The translations under genes were made by a program, and so were the position numbers. Positions 52,752 through 62,618 of a DNA stretch of 64,000 nucleotides are shown here, piece by piece. How positions within the stretch are numbered: position 1 is the stretch's first letter; every line of letters begins with the position of its first letter. The notes below the pieces were generated by a model. The model did no database searches, was not told where the DNA came from, and worked only from the letters and a program-made list of their open reading frames with translations. Source of the stretch: Orientallactaga sibirica (taxonomy: Eukaryota; Chordata; Mammalia; Rodentia; Dipodidae); assembly GCA_036365145.1 (NCBI GenBank), contig JAEOAD010000794.1:1302001-1366000 (forward strand), read 5' to 3'.

Positions 52752-52956
52752 GGGGTTAGAGAAATGGCTTAGCAATTAAATACACTTGCTTGTAAAGCTT
52801 GCTGGCCCAAGTTTGATTCCCCAGTGCCCATGTACAGCCAGATATACAAAGTGGGGCATGCATCTGGAGTTCGTTTGCAGTGGCAAGAGCCCTGGCATAC
52901 CAATTTATCTCTGTCTTCCTTCTTCCTTCCCTTGAAAATAGATAAAAATATTTTAA
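52752..52956 (+). mobile_element. DIP-like SINE
   Basis: Diverged; cccttgaaaatagataaa tail. Confidence 0.9.
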
Positions 52957-53112
52957 GGCCGGGCGTGGTGGCGCACACCTTTAATCCCAGCACTTGGGAG
53001 GCAGTGGTAGGAGGATCTCTGTGAGTTCGAGGCCGCCCTGAGACTACAAAGTTAATTCCAGGTCAGCCTGGACCAGAGTGGTGAGACCCTACCTCGAAAA
53101 GAAAAAAAAAAT
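52957..53112 (+). mobile_element. B1 SINE, near consensus
   Basis: aggccgggcgtggtggcgca start; gtg insertion before gagaccc. Confidence 0.94.
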
Positions 53113-53391
53113 TTTTTTTAAAAAGAAGTCCTTGTTTCCCATCAAAATTTGAATAAATGAACATTTAATGAATGAAAAATTTATGCATATGCTTATAATT
53201 TCCTTTTCTATTATTATAATCCCTTTCTATTATTATGCATTTTAATGTTCAAATTATCTTCAACTTGGCCAGTAGGTATAGGTATAATGAAATAAAACGC
53301 TTAATGCCATATTTCTCTATCAGGACTTACAGGCTGACAGTGAAGGAAGGTGGCCTTGAAGAGAAGGTAAAGGAGCATTATCAGAAAAAGT
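53113..53391. other. No recognisable feature
   Basis: AT-rich. Confidence 0.4.
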
Positions 53392-53528
53392 AGCCTGGCA
53401 TGGTGGCACACCCCTTTAATGTCTGCACTCAGAAGGCTGAGATAGGGGGATCATTGTGATTTTGAGAGCAGCCGGAAACTATAGAGTGACTTCCAGGTCA
53501 GCTTGGGCTAGAGTGAGACTCTGCCTTG

Positions 53529-53576
<48 letters not shown>

Positions 53577-53577
53577 G
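53392..53577 (+). mobile_element. B1 SINE with (GA)n tail
   Basis: Tail of about 20 GA units. Confidence 0.9.
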
Positions 53578-54012
53578 AGAGTACACCTGATAGTAGTATC
53601 TGAAGGCAGAAGTATCTCCCTTGTCCTCACTAAAGCAGTGAAGATGCTGGTGGATCTGATGGAAAGCCAGAACATTAGTGAAAGAATGCTGCAGGCATCT
53701 GAAACATAAAGATTCAAGGGACTAAAGGGATGCCTAGGGGAATCCAGCAGTCATGATGTAGCAGACGGGGCCTGGCAGGAAAAGGATACTTCTTGGCACA
53801 CATTAAGGAGCTGCTTGGAAAAGTCTGTCTTCTTCAAACACAGTCATTATTTAACATGTGGATCTATGTGTGGCATGTGTGCATGTACGTTAATATGCAT
53901 GTGTGTGCAGAGGCATATGTTGATCATCTGTGTATATTCATGAGAAGGCCAGAGGTATCAACAGTTACAGTGGTCTTCCTTCTTTACTACACACTTTTTC
54001 TTTAAGATAGAG

Positions 54013-54149
54013 TCTCTTTTTTAAAAATTTATTTATTTATTTGAGAGCGACAGACAGAGAGAGAAAGAGGCAGAGAGAGAAAGAGAGACAGAGAAAAAAA
54101 ATGGGTGCACCAGGGCCTCCAGCCACTGCAAATGAACTCCAGATGCAGG
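54013..54149 (-). mobile_element. DIP-like SINE, head lost at duplication joint
   Basis: Ends ctccagatgcag then repeats B4 sequence. Confidence 0.88.
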
Positions 54150-54225
54150 TGATGGCCAGAGGTATCAACAGTCCAGGGGTCTTCCTCCTTTACTGTACAC
54201 TTCTTCTTTGAGATAGAGTTTCTTT

Positions 54226-54455
54226 TTTAAAATTATTTATTTATTTGTTTGAGAGTGACAGACAGAAAAAGGCAGAGAGAGAGAGAGAAAGGCAGAGAAA
54301 ACAGGTGCACTTGGGCCTTCAGCCACTGCAAATGAACTCCAGATGCATGCGCCACCTTGTGTATCTGGCTTATGTGGGTCCTGGGGAATAGAGCTTCAAA
54401 CCAGGGTCCTTAGGTTTCACAGGCAAGTGCTTAACTGCTAAGCCATCTCTCCAGC
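54226..54455 (-). mobile_element. DIP-like SINE
   Basis: Complete; head gccatctctccagctct. Confidence 0.92.
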
Positions 54456-54604
54456 TCTAGAGTCTCTTGCTAAACCACTGATTCAGCTAGATCAGCTAGT
54501 CAGTGAGCCTCCAGGGATTTCCTGTCTCCACCTGCCCAGCACTGGGATTACAGGTGCTCACCACCACACCTGGCATTTACATGAATGCTGAGGAGATAGC
54601 TCAG

Positions 54605-54905
54605 TGTATGTTGCAGTTACCTTCTCATTGATGGGACACCCGACCAAAAGCAGTTGGTGAGAGGGAAGGATTTATTTTGGCTTGCAGTCTCAAGGGCTGA
54701 AGCTTCATGACGGCAGGAGAAAGCATGGCATGAGCAGAGCCTGGATATCACTTCTGCCATAGCAGGTGGGAAATAGCAACAATACAGTCAGCTGAGCTCT
54801 AGCAAGGGGGAACTGGTTATACTATCCCTATTGCCATGTGCTAGGGAGCAAGCTTTCAAAACACATGAGTTTATGGGGACACCTAATTCAAACCACCACT
54901 CAGGT
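54605..54905 (-). mobile_element. MaLR-type LTR
   Basis: ggatttattttggcttgcag, catgagtttatggggacacc, aattcaaaccaccac. Confidence 0.6.
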
Positions 54906-55171
54906 CTTCATGCTTTACCCATTTCCCCAAGTCCCTCCCCACCATACATATTAATTCAAAGTTCGATTCTCCCAATCATGGCTCTCAGAACTGACGAAAC
55001 AAAACTGAATGTGAATGTCAAGTCACCACACTCAGGGCCTGATGGGCCAGCAGTGGCTGGATAGAATGAGTCACTGAAAGCAGCACTTGTACATCCTGTC
55101 CCAAATGCTAAAGGGCTTCTTTACAGAGGGCTTTAATAATAAATTTCAATAATACTTTAATAAAGTGTCCA
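54906..55171. other. No recognisable feature
   Basis: Unique-looking DNA. Confidence 0.4.
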
Positions 55172-55362
55172 GGCTGGAGAGATGGCTTAGTGGTTAAGGT
55201 ACATGTCTGCAAAGCCTGAGGACCCAGGCTCTTTTCTCCAGGTCCCACGTAAGCCAGATGCACAAGGGAGTGCATGCACATCTGGAGTTCATTTGCAGTG
55301 GCTAGAAGCCCTAGTGTGCCCATTCTCACTTTCCCTGTCTCTTTCCCTCTCTCTGTCTCAAA

Positions 55363-55413
<51 letters not shown>

Positions 55414-55416
55414 AAA
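55172..55416 (+). mobile_element. DIP-like SINE with (AAAT)n tail
   Basis: About 13 AAAT units. Confidence 0.93.
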
Positions 55417-55682
55417 GGGCTGGAGAGATGGCTTAGTGGTTAAGGCGCCTGCTTCCTAAGCCTAAGAACACTGGTTCCAATCTCCAGTGGTTACAATCTC
55501 CAGGTCCCACGTTTAGCCAGATGCAAAGTGACACAAGGGCACAATGCTGCACTTGACCACAAGGGGGAGCACACATCTGGATTTCGTTCACAGCAGCTGA
55601 GAGGCTGCTGGCGCGCCCATATCTATCTACCTTCCTCTCTCTCTCTGTCTATCTCTGTCTCTCTCTGTGTCTCTCTCCAAAA

Positions 55683-55713
<31 letters not shown>

Positions 55714-55742
55714 ATAGATAAATAGATAAATAAATAAAATCT
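55417..55742 (+). mobile_element. DIP-like SINE, long subtype
   Basis: Head duplicated at tctccagtggttacaatctc; carries tgctgcacttgaccacaagg before the conserved middle; (AAAT)n tail. Confidence 0.9.
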
Positions 55743-55744
55743 TT

Positions 55745-55897
55745 TTTTGATATACTGAAATTTTTATTTTTAAAAAAGCTTTTATTGACAACCTCCATAC
55801 ATACACACAATGTACCCTGATCATATTCCCCTCCCACCACCCTCCTTTTTTCCTCTTCCTGTATAACCCCTCCACTGAACCCCTTCTTCTTTCCAAA
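55745..55897 (-). mobile_element. Rodent-type L1 3' UTR fragment
   Basis: ttattgacaacctccataca, gatcatattcccctcccac. Confidence 0.55.
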
Positions 55898-56072
55898 TAT
55901 TTTTTTTTTTTTTTTTTTTTTTTTTGGTTTTACAAGGTAGGGTCTCACTTTGGTCCAGGCTGACCTGGAATTCACTCTGTAGTCTCAGGGTGGCCTCGAA
56001 CTCTCGGTGATCCTCCTACCTCTGCCTCCCGAGTACTGGGATTAAAGGCGTGTGCCACCATGTCTGCTGTCT
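55898..56072 (-). mobile_element. B1 SINE
   Basis: T28 tail, complete. Confidence 0.93.
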
Positions 56073-56298
56073 GGCAGTTTTCTATTTTATCATGTGTGTG
56101 TGTTTGCCTTCTTGTTACCTCTGCTCTCTGCCCTGAATTTTCATTAGCAAAACTCACATAAAATGAAGAAAGAGTGAAGTCTAGTAACACATACCTTTTG
56201 TCACACACCATGGTCATCTAAATATTCCAAAAACACTCCCTTCCAGTCTACTAAAAAATAAAAATCTTTTAAAAAATAATAAAGTATTCACTTTACAG

Positions 56299-56479
56299 TT
56301 TTAAAAAATATTTATTTGCAAGTAGAGAGAGATAGAAGAGAGACACAATGGGTACTGCAAATGGACTCCAGATGCATGTGCCACTTGTGCACCTGGCTTT
56401 ATGGGTACTAGGGTGTTGGAATCAGGTCATTAGGCTCTGCAGATAAGCACCTTAACCACTAAACCATCTCTCCAGCCTC
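56299..56479 (-). mobile_element. DIP-like SINE with internal deletion
   Basis: gggtactgcaaatggactcc shows lost ccagggcctccagcc. Confidence 0.9.
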
Positions 56480-56955
56480 TTAAAAGTATCCACTTTAATA
56501 ATAATGGGGAACACGAATGATGCCGATTTACCGTTGGTCCGTGACTCATGTCTGAGAACTGGAGAATCTCAGGGAAATTTTGTCAAAGGAGGCAGAACTT
56601 GAACTTGGCTTTGAAGTAGGAATTTGTTAGGTAGATATAATATGGAGAAAAGGACTTCCATTCAGAGAAAAGAACTTGTTCAATATCAATAGAGAGATTG
56701 AGGAACATAAAATAAGAATTCTAAGAACTAGGGCAGGTTGGGCTCCTGAAGGGCCTTTTATGTAGGACAGAGGTTTTTAGATGGTGTTCCGTATAATATA
56801 GCTATTCAAGAGTTCTTAGCATTCACACCATTCAAGAACATTTAGCAGCAGCACTAGTAACAGCAGGAGGAGGAGGAGGTGACCAGATTTACTTGCTAGA
56901 AAAACCACATTGGGAGTAGTATGGATATCTGGATAGAGGAGAAAGGCAGAAGATA
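56480..56955. other. Unique or very old repeat DNA
   Basis: Looks like decayed L2-type sequence but I cannot place it; (GGA)5 at 56866. Confidence 0.35.
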
Positions 56956-57100
56956 GATCATTCCTTCACTTAACAAGCATTATGGAAGTCCTTTTATATC
57001 CTAGACATTCCACTGCTTGTGAACAGGCATACTCTGCCCTCCTAGAATTTACAAAGATGGGTGAACCAAGAGTAAACAAATAAAGGAATATTTAATTACC
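56956..57100 (-). mobile_element. L2 3' end
   Basis: ttccttcacttaacaagcat, cctcctagaatttacaaag. Confidence 0.45.
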
Positions 57101-57120
57101 CTTAAGATATGTGATTGGGA

Positions 57121-57258
57121 AGCTGGGCGTGGTGGCGCACGCCTTTAATCCCTCGGGAGGCAGAGGTAGGAGGATCGCCGAGAGTTCGAGGTCACCCTGA
57201 GACTACATAGTGAATTTCAGGTCAGCCTGAGCTAGAGTGAAACCTAGAGTGAAACAAA
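57121..57258 (+). mobile_element. B1 SINE, young
   Basis: 17-bp perfect target duplication aagatatgtgattggga (57104, 57259). Confidence 0.95.
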
Positions 57259-57477
57259 AAGATATGTGATTGGGAGAACCAAAGCAAGTGAAAGAAAGTG
57301 AAAGGAAGGGGAGCCTTTCCTGGAAAAGGAAAGAATCTTGGATAGCCTGAAACATTGTTAGCACAGGAGAGTGACTTCAGATATTATCTTGGAGATATCA
57401 GAAACCATAATAAGGATGCTAGACTGAATCAAGAGCCCTGAGTGCCTCTGCATTATTTAAAGATAGAGAGTAAACAA

Positions 57478-57778
57478 TCAAGTTTTTGTTGCTTTTTGTG
57501 GGAAGAAAGGGTTTATTTTGGCTTACAAAGTGTCGAGGGGAAGCTTAGTGATGGCAGTGGATGGAAAATGTGGCATAAGCAGAGGCTGGGACATCACCTC
57601 CTGGCCAACATCAGGTGGAGAACAGCTGCAAGAGAGTGTGCCAAAACACTGGCAAGGGGAAGCTGGCTTAACATCCATAAGCCAACTCCCAACAACACAC
57701 CTCCTCCAGCAAGGTTCCAATTGCCATCAGCTTGAGCACAAGAGTTTATGAGGGACACCTCATTCAAACCATCACTCC
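57478..57778 (-). mobile_element. MaLR-type LTR
   Basis: gggtttattttggcttacaa, ttccaattgccatcag, tttatgagggacacctcat. Confidence 0.65.
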
Positions 57779-57780
57779 TT

Positions 57781-57980
57781 GGATGTGGGTTCTGGCTTTC
57801 CACTTTGTTTTTGAGAAAGGCTCTCTTGTCAGTGCAATGTTGGCTTCTTTAAATAGGTGTACTGGGATTACAGATGCTAATGCTATAGCATCCATCTTTA
57901 TGTGGGTTCTAGGGATCCATATTCAAGTACTCATACTTGTGTGGCAAGCACTTTATCCACTGAACTATCTCCTCAGCATC
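57781..57980 (-). mobile_element. B4-type SINE
   Basis: gagaaaggctctcttgtcag, tgggattacagatgct, gcaagcactttatccactg. Confidence 0.6.
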
Positions 57981-58022
57981 CCAAAAGTGTTTATAAGCTC
58001 ATAATATTAAAATCAAAAGGTG

Positions 58023-58190
58023 CAGGACTGGGGAGATGGCTCAGCAGTTAAAGTCACTTCCGTGAAAAGTCTGCTGGTCTGAGTTCAATTCCCCAGCCAC
58101 CCAAGTAAAGCTGGACTGGCATTTGTTTGCAGGAGCAAGAGATCCTGGTGTGCATGCGCGCGCACACACATAACATCCACCCACCCACCT
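58023..58190 (+). mobile_element. DIP-like SINE
   Basis: ggactggggagatggctcag; (CA)/(GC) end. Confidence 0.85.
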
Positions 58191-58207
58191 TTTTTATATC
58201 TATATTT

Positions 58208-58460
58208 AGGGCTGGAAAGATGGTTCAGTGGATAAAGTGCTTGCCATAAATGTGAAGTCCTGAGTTACAGTGTTTGTAATCCCAGTGCTGCTGTTGGGAG
58301 TTGGGAGGCAGAGACAGGAAAATCTTCAGAAGTTTGATAGCCAGCTAGTGTAGCAGCAAGAGATCATGTCTCAAACAAGGTGAAAGGTGAATATAGACAC
58401 CCAAGGTTGTCCTCTGACATCCGCATGCTCGCACATTTACATACACAAACATGAAGATAT
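58208..58460 (+). mobile_element. B4/ID_B1-type composite SINE
   Basis: gggctggaaagatggttcag, gtttgtaatcccagtgctg, catgtctcaaacaaggtg. Confidence 0.7.
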
Positions 58461-58466
58461 ATACAT

Positions 58467-58605
58467 CTTGGTTTTTCAAGGTATGGTCTTGCTCTATCCC
58501 AAGCTGATCTGTAATTCACTATGTAATATCAGGCTGGCCTAGAACTCATAACGATCCTTCTACCTCTTCCTCCTGAGTGCTGGGACTAAAGGATTGTGCC
58601 TACTC
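58467..58605 (-). mobile_element. Old B1 SINE
   Basis: ggtttttcaaggtatggtct to gggactaaaggattg. Confidence 0.85.
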
Positions 58606-58663
58606 AGATAGGAAAGGGACAATCCAGTGAGGTTTTGCTTGTTTCACATTAAAGACATTTCTT

Positions 58664-58887
58664 AAAAATTTCTATTGATTTATTTAAGAGAAAGGCAGAG
58701 AGAAAGAGGGAAGGAGGAAGGGAGGGAGGGAGACAGAATGGGCACACCAGGGTTTCCAGCCACTGCAAACGAACTCCAGATACATGTGCCACCTTATGCA
58801 GCTGGCTTATGTGGGTCCTGGGGAATCAAACTGGGTCTTTTTGCTTTACAGGCAAGTGCCTCAATCACTAAGCCATCCCTCCAGCCC
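58664..58887 (-). mobile_element. DIP-like SINE
   Basis: Last SINE before the CpG island; complete. Confidence 0.93.
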
Positions 58888-59529
58888 ACACAGGGACGAT
58901 TTGAGCATGGTTTAAAGACACTTAAAGGACTTAAGTCAGAAAAAGGAAAAAGGAGGTCGTCCACAGAGCAAGTTTTCTGAGAAAGTACAAGGGAATGAAT
59001 TTTAAGTCAAGGAGGAATTTACAGGAAGCACTGTTTGCAATGAACACAGGGCATGAATATACTTTTCGTACACGCATTATACTTGTATCTACATGCATTA
59101 TAACACTGTATCAACCTGCAGGGATGTACCTTAGTGTACTTATATACAAATATTTATGTTACTGCATCCACAACGATGTGTGTTCACATGTTTCTATGCG
59201 AGCACTCTGGAATCTGCCCCCGCGCTGTTGTAACTAAATCCCCAGGCTGGTATTCTCCTCCTACGTCATTTTCATTTTCACATTACCCTCCTAACACATG
59301 CCAGTAGCTGTTTTTAATGGCACCTCATAACGTTGGACATTGTGGTCGTTGACAGTTTTTTCCACTACCTTCGATACTCTTGTAAGTTGATATCTTGATG
59401 GCCAAATACTTAGTACACACACGATCATTTAAGCAGAAATTCCATGCAAAATGGCATGGCTGAGTGGAGGGTCTGTAAAATACGGTGGATTAAAAATTCG
59501 CTTTCAACCTCACAAGAGACAACCTTTAC
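58888..59529. other. Unique DNA upstream of the promoter
   Basis: No SINE for 0.7 kb; a ctacgtcat CRE half-site at 59262. Confidence 0.4.
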
Positions 59530-59606
59530 CCGAGGAGAAGACAGAGGCAGAGAGGTTAAATATCTGGCTCAAGGTCAAAAAAGAATTAGAAATGGCTGAA
59601 TTTAAA
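59530..59606 (-). mobile_element. MIR fragment
   Basis: gaggcagagaggttaaatat and ggctcaaggtcaaaaaag; it ends where the CpG island starts. Confidence 0.6.
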
Positions 59607-59728
59607 AGCCGCGCGGGCTCCCCAGGCTGCGGCAGGGGAGGAATTTGCGATTCGGTCGATTTTTTTTTTTTAGGCGTGTGTCGGTGGGGGAGGGGCCGGG
59701 CGGCGGGGAAGGAAACTTGTGTCGCAGT

Positions 59729-59765
59729 AAAGGAGGAGGAGGAGGAGGGGGAGGAGGAGGAGGAC
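59729..59765 (+). repeat. (GGA)n purine tract in the promoter
   Basis: About 37 bp of GGA triplets with one GGGGG interruption, upstream of the probable transcription start. Runs of GG pairs could form a G-quadruplex. Confidence 0.85.
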
Positions 59766-59972
59766 CCAGGTCAGATCCGAGTCCGCTGCGGCGAGCAAGG
59801 CTGGGCTCCGGCTGTCCCGGGCCCCCACGCCGCCCGCCGAGCTCCTCGGAATCACTGACCCCCCTCCCCGGAGGTCTCGGCCACGCTGGCGAGGCCGCCG
59901 ATTTGCCTGGCCGGTCGGCGAGCCAGGTCGCTCAGGGTCCCTCCATCTTGGGAGCCCGTGGCCGCGGCGCCC

Positions 59973-59980
59973 CCGGAAGG
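59973..59980 (+). promoter_or_regulatory. ETS-family site (CCGGAAGG)
   Basis: GGAA core with the CCGGAAG form bound by GABPA/ELK-type factors, 28 bp upstream of a second, inverted ETS site. Occupancy is inferred from motif only. Confidence 0.45.
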
Positions 59981-60000
59981 GGTTACGGAGTGGGGCATTT

Positions 60001-60008
60001 ACTTCCGG
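60001..60008 (-). promoter_or_regulatory. ETS-family site (ACTTCCGG)
   Basis: Reverse complement is CCGGAAGT, the best form of the GABPA/ELK motif. Its place right before exon 1 makes it a plausible core promoter element. Confidence 0.5.
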
Positions 60009-60017
60009 CCTGGGGCC

Positions 60018-60068
60018 TGCGGCGGTGGCGGTGGCGGCGGCGGCGGCAGTGGCGGCGGCGGCGGGTCG
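60018..60068 (+). repeat. (GGC/GGT)n trinucleotide repeat in 5' UTR
   Basis: About 15 GGC triplets interrupted by GGT and AGT units, inside the likely 5' UTR. The gene family name (trinucleotide repeat containing) refers to coding repeats elsewhere; this one is noncoding. Confidence 0.85.
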
Positions 60069-60078
60069 GTGTAAGAAA

Positions 60079-60132
60079 ATGGCGCTGGTGCAGCGGCTCG
60101 GGCCTCTCCCCGCGGCGCTGCGGAGGGCTTGA
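60079..60132 (+). CDS. Upstream ORF in TNRC6A 5' UTR (17 codons)
   Basis: ATG at 60079 sits in strong context (gaaaATGG: A at -3, G at +4). It reads MALVQRLGPLPAALRRA and stops at TGA 60130-60132. It is in the same frame as the TNRC6A start at 60184, with 51 nt (17 sense codons) between the TGA and that ATG. Ribosomes would have to reinitiate, leak past it or read through to reach the weak main start. Whether it is translated cannot be judged here. The aaaATGGCG at its start also resembles a YY1 element. Confidence 0.5.
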   Translation: MALVQRLGPLPAALRRA

Positions 60133-60183
60133 GGCTCGCGAGCCTCGTTCCCCGCGCCCCACTTGCTCGTGCACTTTACACAC

Positions 60184-60609
60184 ATGAGGTGAGCGGAGCG
60201 GGGCCCTCGGTGTCCGGGCGGGAGCAGCCCCGGGGCGCTGCCCGCGGGGCCCGCCAGTGCCAGGGCCAGAGTGCGGGCGGCGGCCGCGCGGGGCCGCGGG
60301 CGGGCGGCGAGACCGGGGCAGTGCGCGGGCCTACGGCGGCGGCGGCCCTCCGGACCGCGGGAGGCCTGGCGCCCCCGGCCCGCGGCTGCGGCGACCGTGG
60401 CGGTGGCGGCGCAGCCCCGCAGCTTTGTGAGCCCCCTCCCCCTCGCCCGCGCGAGCCTCTGCCGCAGCAGCCCCGCCGCACGCGCATCGCCTTTTCTTCG
60501 CGTGTTTTTTTTTTTTTTTTTTTTTGGTTTTATTTTTGTGTGTGTGTGTTTTCTGTTTCAGAGAATTGGAAGCTAAAGCTACCAAAGACGTAGAAAGAAA
60601 TCTTAGCAG
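60184..60609 (+). CDS. TNRC6A: TNRC6A (GW182) N-terminal coding sequence, exons 1-2 (join 60184..60188, 60562..60609), continues beyond window
   Basis: Seen: exon 1 ends ATGAG followed by gtgagc (60189); exon 2 begins after a T-rich tract and tttcag (60561) and ends AGCAG followed by gtaaga (60610). Splicing gives 17 complete codons reading MRELEAKATKDVERNLS, plus AG of codon 18 (phase 2). Known: this is the N-terminus of the long isoform of mammalian TNRC6A as I recall it. TNRC6A is the cytoplasmic P-body scaffold whose GW repeats bind Argonaute and whose C-terminal silencing domain recruits PABP and the CCR4-NOT and PAN2-PAN3 deadenylases. Only a charged N-terminal stretch is in view; GW repeats, the UBA-like region and the RRM lie downstream. 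The start is fixed by the protein match, although its Kozak context is weak (C at -3, A at +4). Inference: upstream intergenic DNA fits the gene-poor interval 5' of this gene in mammals. Confidence 0.88.
60189..60561 (+). other. TNRC6A: TNRC6A intron 1 (373 bp)
   Basis: GT-AG intron. The first 300 bp are still CpG island (GGC blocks near 60,330-60,410); the end has a T21 tract (about 60,505) and a short TG run before tttcag. It contains no SINE, unlike its surroundings. Confidence 0.85.
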
Positions 60610-61297
60610 GTAAGATGGGGCGAGCTTTCAGTGTCTCTCGCCCCAAGATAATCGCGTATTTCCTACTCTGCTTCACCCTTTCTGGGTTTAGAAGTTCCCC
60701 GGTGTCATTTGGCTTTTGCACGCTGAAACGTTCGGCCTCAGGGAATATAGGATGGAGGGATTGTGAGGAGATGCGTAATTACGCGTGTGTTCGTTTTTAA
60801 AAAAAAAAAAAAAAAGCAAAAGGCAATTCTTGTAAACTTAGTTAAAGCATTCTCACCCTTTTAGAATTTAATTAGGGGACTTGTGCATTAATTACTATTG
60901 TAAATGGTTACAGGCATTGTGTGACTCATGATTGAGGCGGCCCTTATGGCGGGCTGTCAAACTGTTTTGGCTTCCCCGTTATTACTTTGTAGCTCAAATT
61001 GTTGCCTTTATAAAAAGATACTATGTGTTCGCATTTTTTTCCCCTCTACACATTGTAGTCAGGCGGATTCTGTTGCATTGGAAACAGTTTTGTCCTTGAA
61101 CTTTGCCAAGCATAAACTGTTTTGTATTCCTTTGAAACTACATTTGTGTCTGTGTTCAGTGTGTGCTTTTTATCAGTTGGTAAAATAATTAAAAATTTGC
61201 TCCCAATAAGTTCTTAGCGTTTGTGTTGGGCCTGAATGCTTTTGCACCTGTAATTTAAAGCATCAAATCGATACCTTTTCTGATTGATTTCTCCCCT

Positions 61298-61299
<2 letters not shown>

Positions 61300-61335
<36 letters not shown>
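61300..61335. repeat. (CA)n microsatellite
   Basis: About 18 CA units in TNRC6A intron 2. Confidence 0.95.
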
Positions 61336-61337
<2 letters not shown>

Positions 61338-61586
61338 TTTGACGGTCTTGACCTATCTTATTCACCTTTTTTTCTTTTGCATCATAGTGGGATACTCAAA
61401 GAAACTGGAGACTTATCAAATGGCAACCCATTTTACTTGGGCAGAGTAAAATTTCACTTTAGTTGTTCGTGAAGTTTACTTTTGATTTTTCGTTCGGTTA
61501 TTAACACTCAACAGTTCAGATAATCTGATTATTTGACACCATACAGAATTATCCAAAATCTCTGGCTCTTTAAAAATCTATAACTA

Positions 61587-61789
61587 GGGCTGGAGAGATG
61601 GCTTAGCAGTTAAGGCACATGCCTGTGAAACCTAAGGACCCCGATTTGATTCTCCAGGTCCCACGTAAGCCAGATGCACAAGGGGGCGCGTGGGACTGGA
61701 ATTCCTTTGCAGTGGCTAGAGGCCCTGCGTTCCCACTGTCCCTCTCTCTTTCTCTCTCTCTGTCTCTAATAAATAAATAATAAAAATTT
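61587..61789 (+). mobile_element. DIP-like SINE
   Basis: Sense in intron 2; complete. Confidence 0.93.
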
Positions 61790-62139
61790 ATAAATATTAG
61801 TTTGTGTCAGGCATTGATCAAGAATCTGTTCAGTTGGCAAAGAATTGGCATCATTGGCTTACTCAGAGAGTTTTTACTTAAAATAATTATGGGATTATTT
61901 AAAAGGGAAACAAGTTTGTTGTCAAACACTGGTAATGGAATAATAAAATGTGGAACTACCAAAGCACATTAAGTTATTAAGGTGTGATTTCAGTAGCAGG
62001 TGAGAGCCTGGGGTTTGTGTGTTGTCGGTCAACTCTGCACAAGGTAGTTTTCAGTGAGGATGTCCCAGGACTTTAAGAAGTAAGCACTGGATCCTGAGCA
62101 TAATTTTCATGTTATGATTGGGCAGATGTTGGAGTCTCT

Positions 62140-62275
62140 TGGCTATGTATGTGTCTGGATGCCAGCTCTGCCACTTAAAATTTGACCTTGACTCTTGGCA
62201 GGTTGCTTAGCCATTCTGTGTTTCATTCTATGAAACAAGAGGCTTGGGTTAGCCAGTTGCTAAGGTCTGTTAGGC
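62140..62275 (+). mobile_element. MIR
   Basis: gccagctctgccacttaaa, ccttgactcttggcaggttg. Confidence 0.65.
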
Positions 62276-62284
62276 CCCTTGGGT

Positions 62285-62400
62285 TACATGAAAAGGAATC
62301 TGTGCCCACAGAGGCATGTACAGTCTGGGAGGAAAACTCTTAATAAGTAAATGATGGTAATATGAGTTAGGTGACGTAGGAGGCAGAAGGAGATCCCAGC
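62285..62400 (-). mobile_element. L2-like fragment
   Basis: aatctgtgcccacagaggca, tacagtctgggaggaaaac. Confidence 0.4.
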
Positions 62401-62488
62401 TTGGGGGTGTTTAGTTGGTTACAAAATGTGAAAAAGAAGAATACCAAGGAGATTTTAAGGCAATGTGTTAAATGAGGGGGACCTTTTT

Positions 62489-62618
62489 GTCCTGATTTGT
62501 TTTCTTAATTTTTTTATTTTTATTGACATCTTCTTTAATTGTAGACAATATCCCATGTTATTTCCCTCCCTCCCCCCACTTTCCCCTTTGAAATTTCACT
62601 CTCCATCATATCGCCTCC
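62489..62618 (-). mobile_element. 5'-truncated L1 insertion
   Basis: 15-bp perfect target duplication gagggggaccttttt (62474, 62619); body is the 3' UTR piece also seen at 19975. Confidence 0.85.

Larger units (their letters stand above)
53865..54590 (-). mobile_element. B4-type composite SINE, split and partly duplicated
   Basis: TG-rich part 53865-53942; gaaggccagaggtatcaaca block present twice (53943, 54150); right part gagtctcttgctaaacca to caccacacctggc 54456-54575. Confidence 0.65.
60010..60188 (+). other. TNRC6A: TNRC6A exon 1 (mostly 5' UTR)
   Basis: The 3' edge is a clean donor (ATGAG|gtgagc). The 5' edge is not visible in sequence; I place transcription start near or just after the ETS-type site at 60001, which is typical for TATA-less CpG promoters. 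The exon holds a GGC/GGT repeat, a 17-codon uORF at 60079, and the main ATG only 5 nt from its end. Confidence 0.65.
59600..60500 (+). promoter_or_regulatory. TNRC6A: CpG-island promoter of TNRC6A
   Basis: The base composition changes abruptly at about 59,608 (gccgcgcgggct) from AT-rich to very GC-rich with dense CpG, and returns to AT-rich after 60,490. It contains GC-box-like blocks (ggggccgggcggcgggg near 59,692), two ETS sites, a YY1-like inverted motif (ccatcttg at 59943) and no TATA box. This is the housekeeping type expected for TNRC6A. Confidence 0.85.

Noticed and set aside
59645..60187. 180-codon and 171-codon frames in the CpG island
   Set aside because: Gly/Arg/Pro-rich by composition only; they overlap the promoter, 5' UTR and triplet repeats of TNRC6A.
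60129..60593. 154-codon frame spanning exon 1, intron 1 and exon 2
   Set aside because: Starts at TTG and reads through a good donor and acceptor in the wrong frame relative to TNRC6A.
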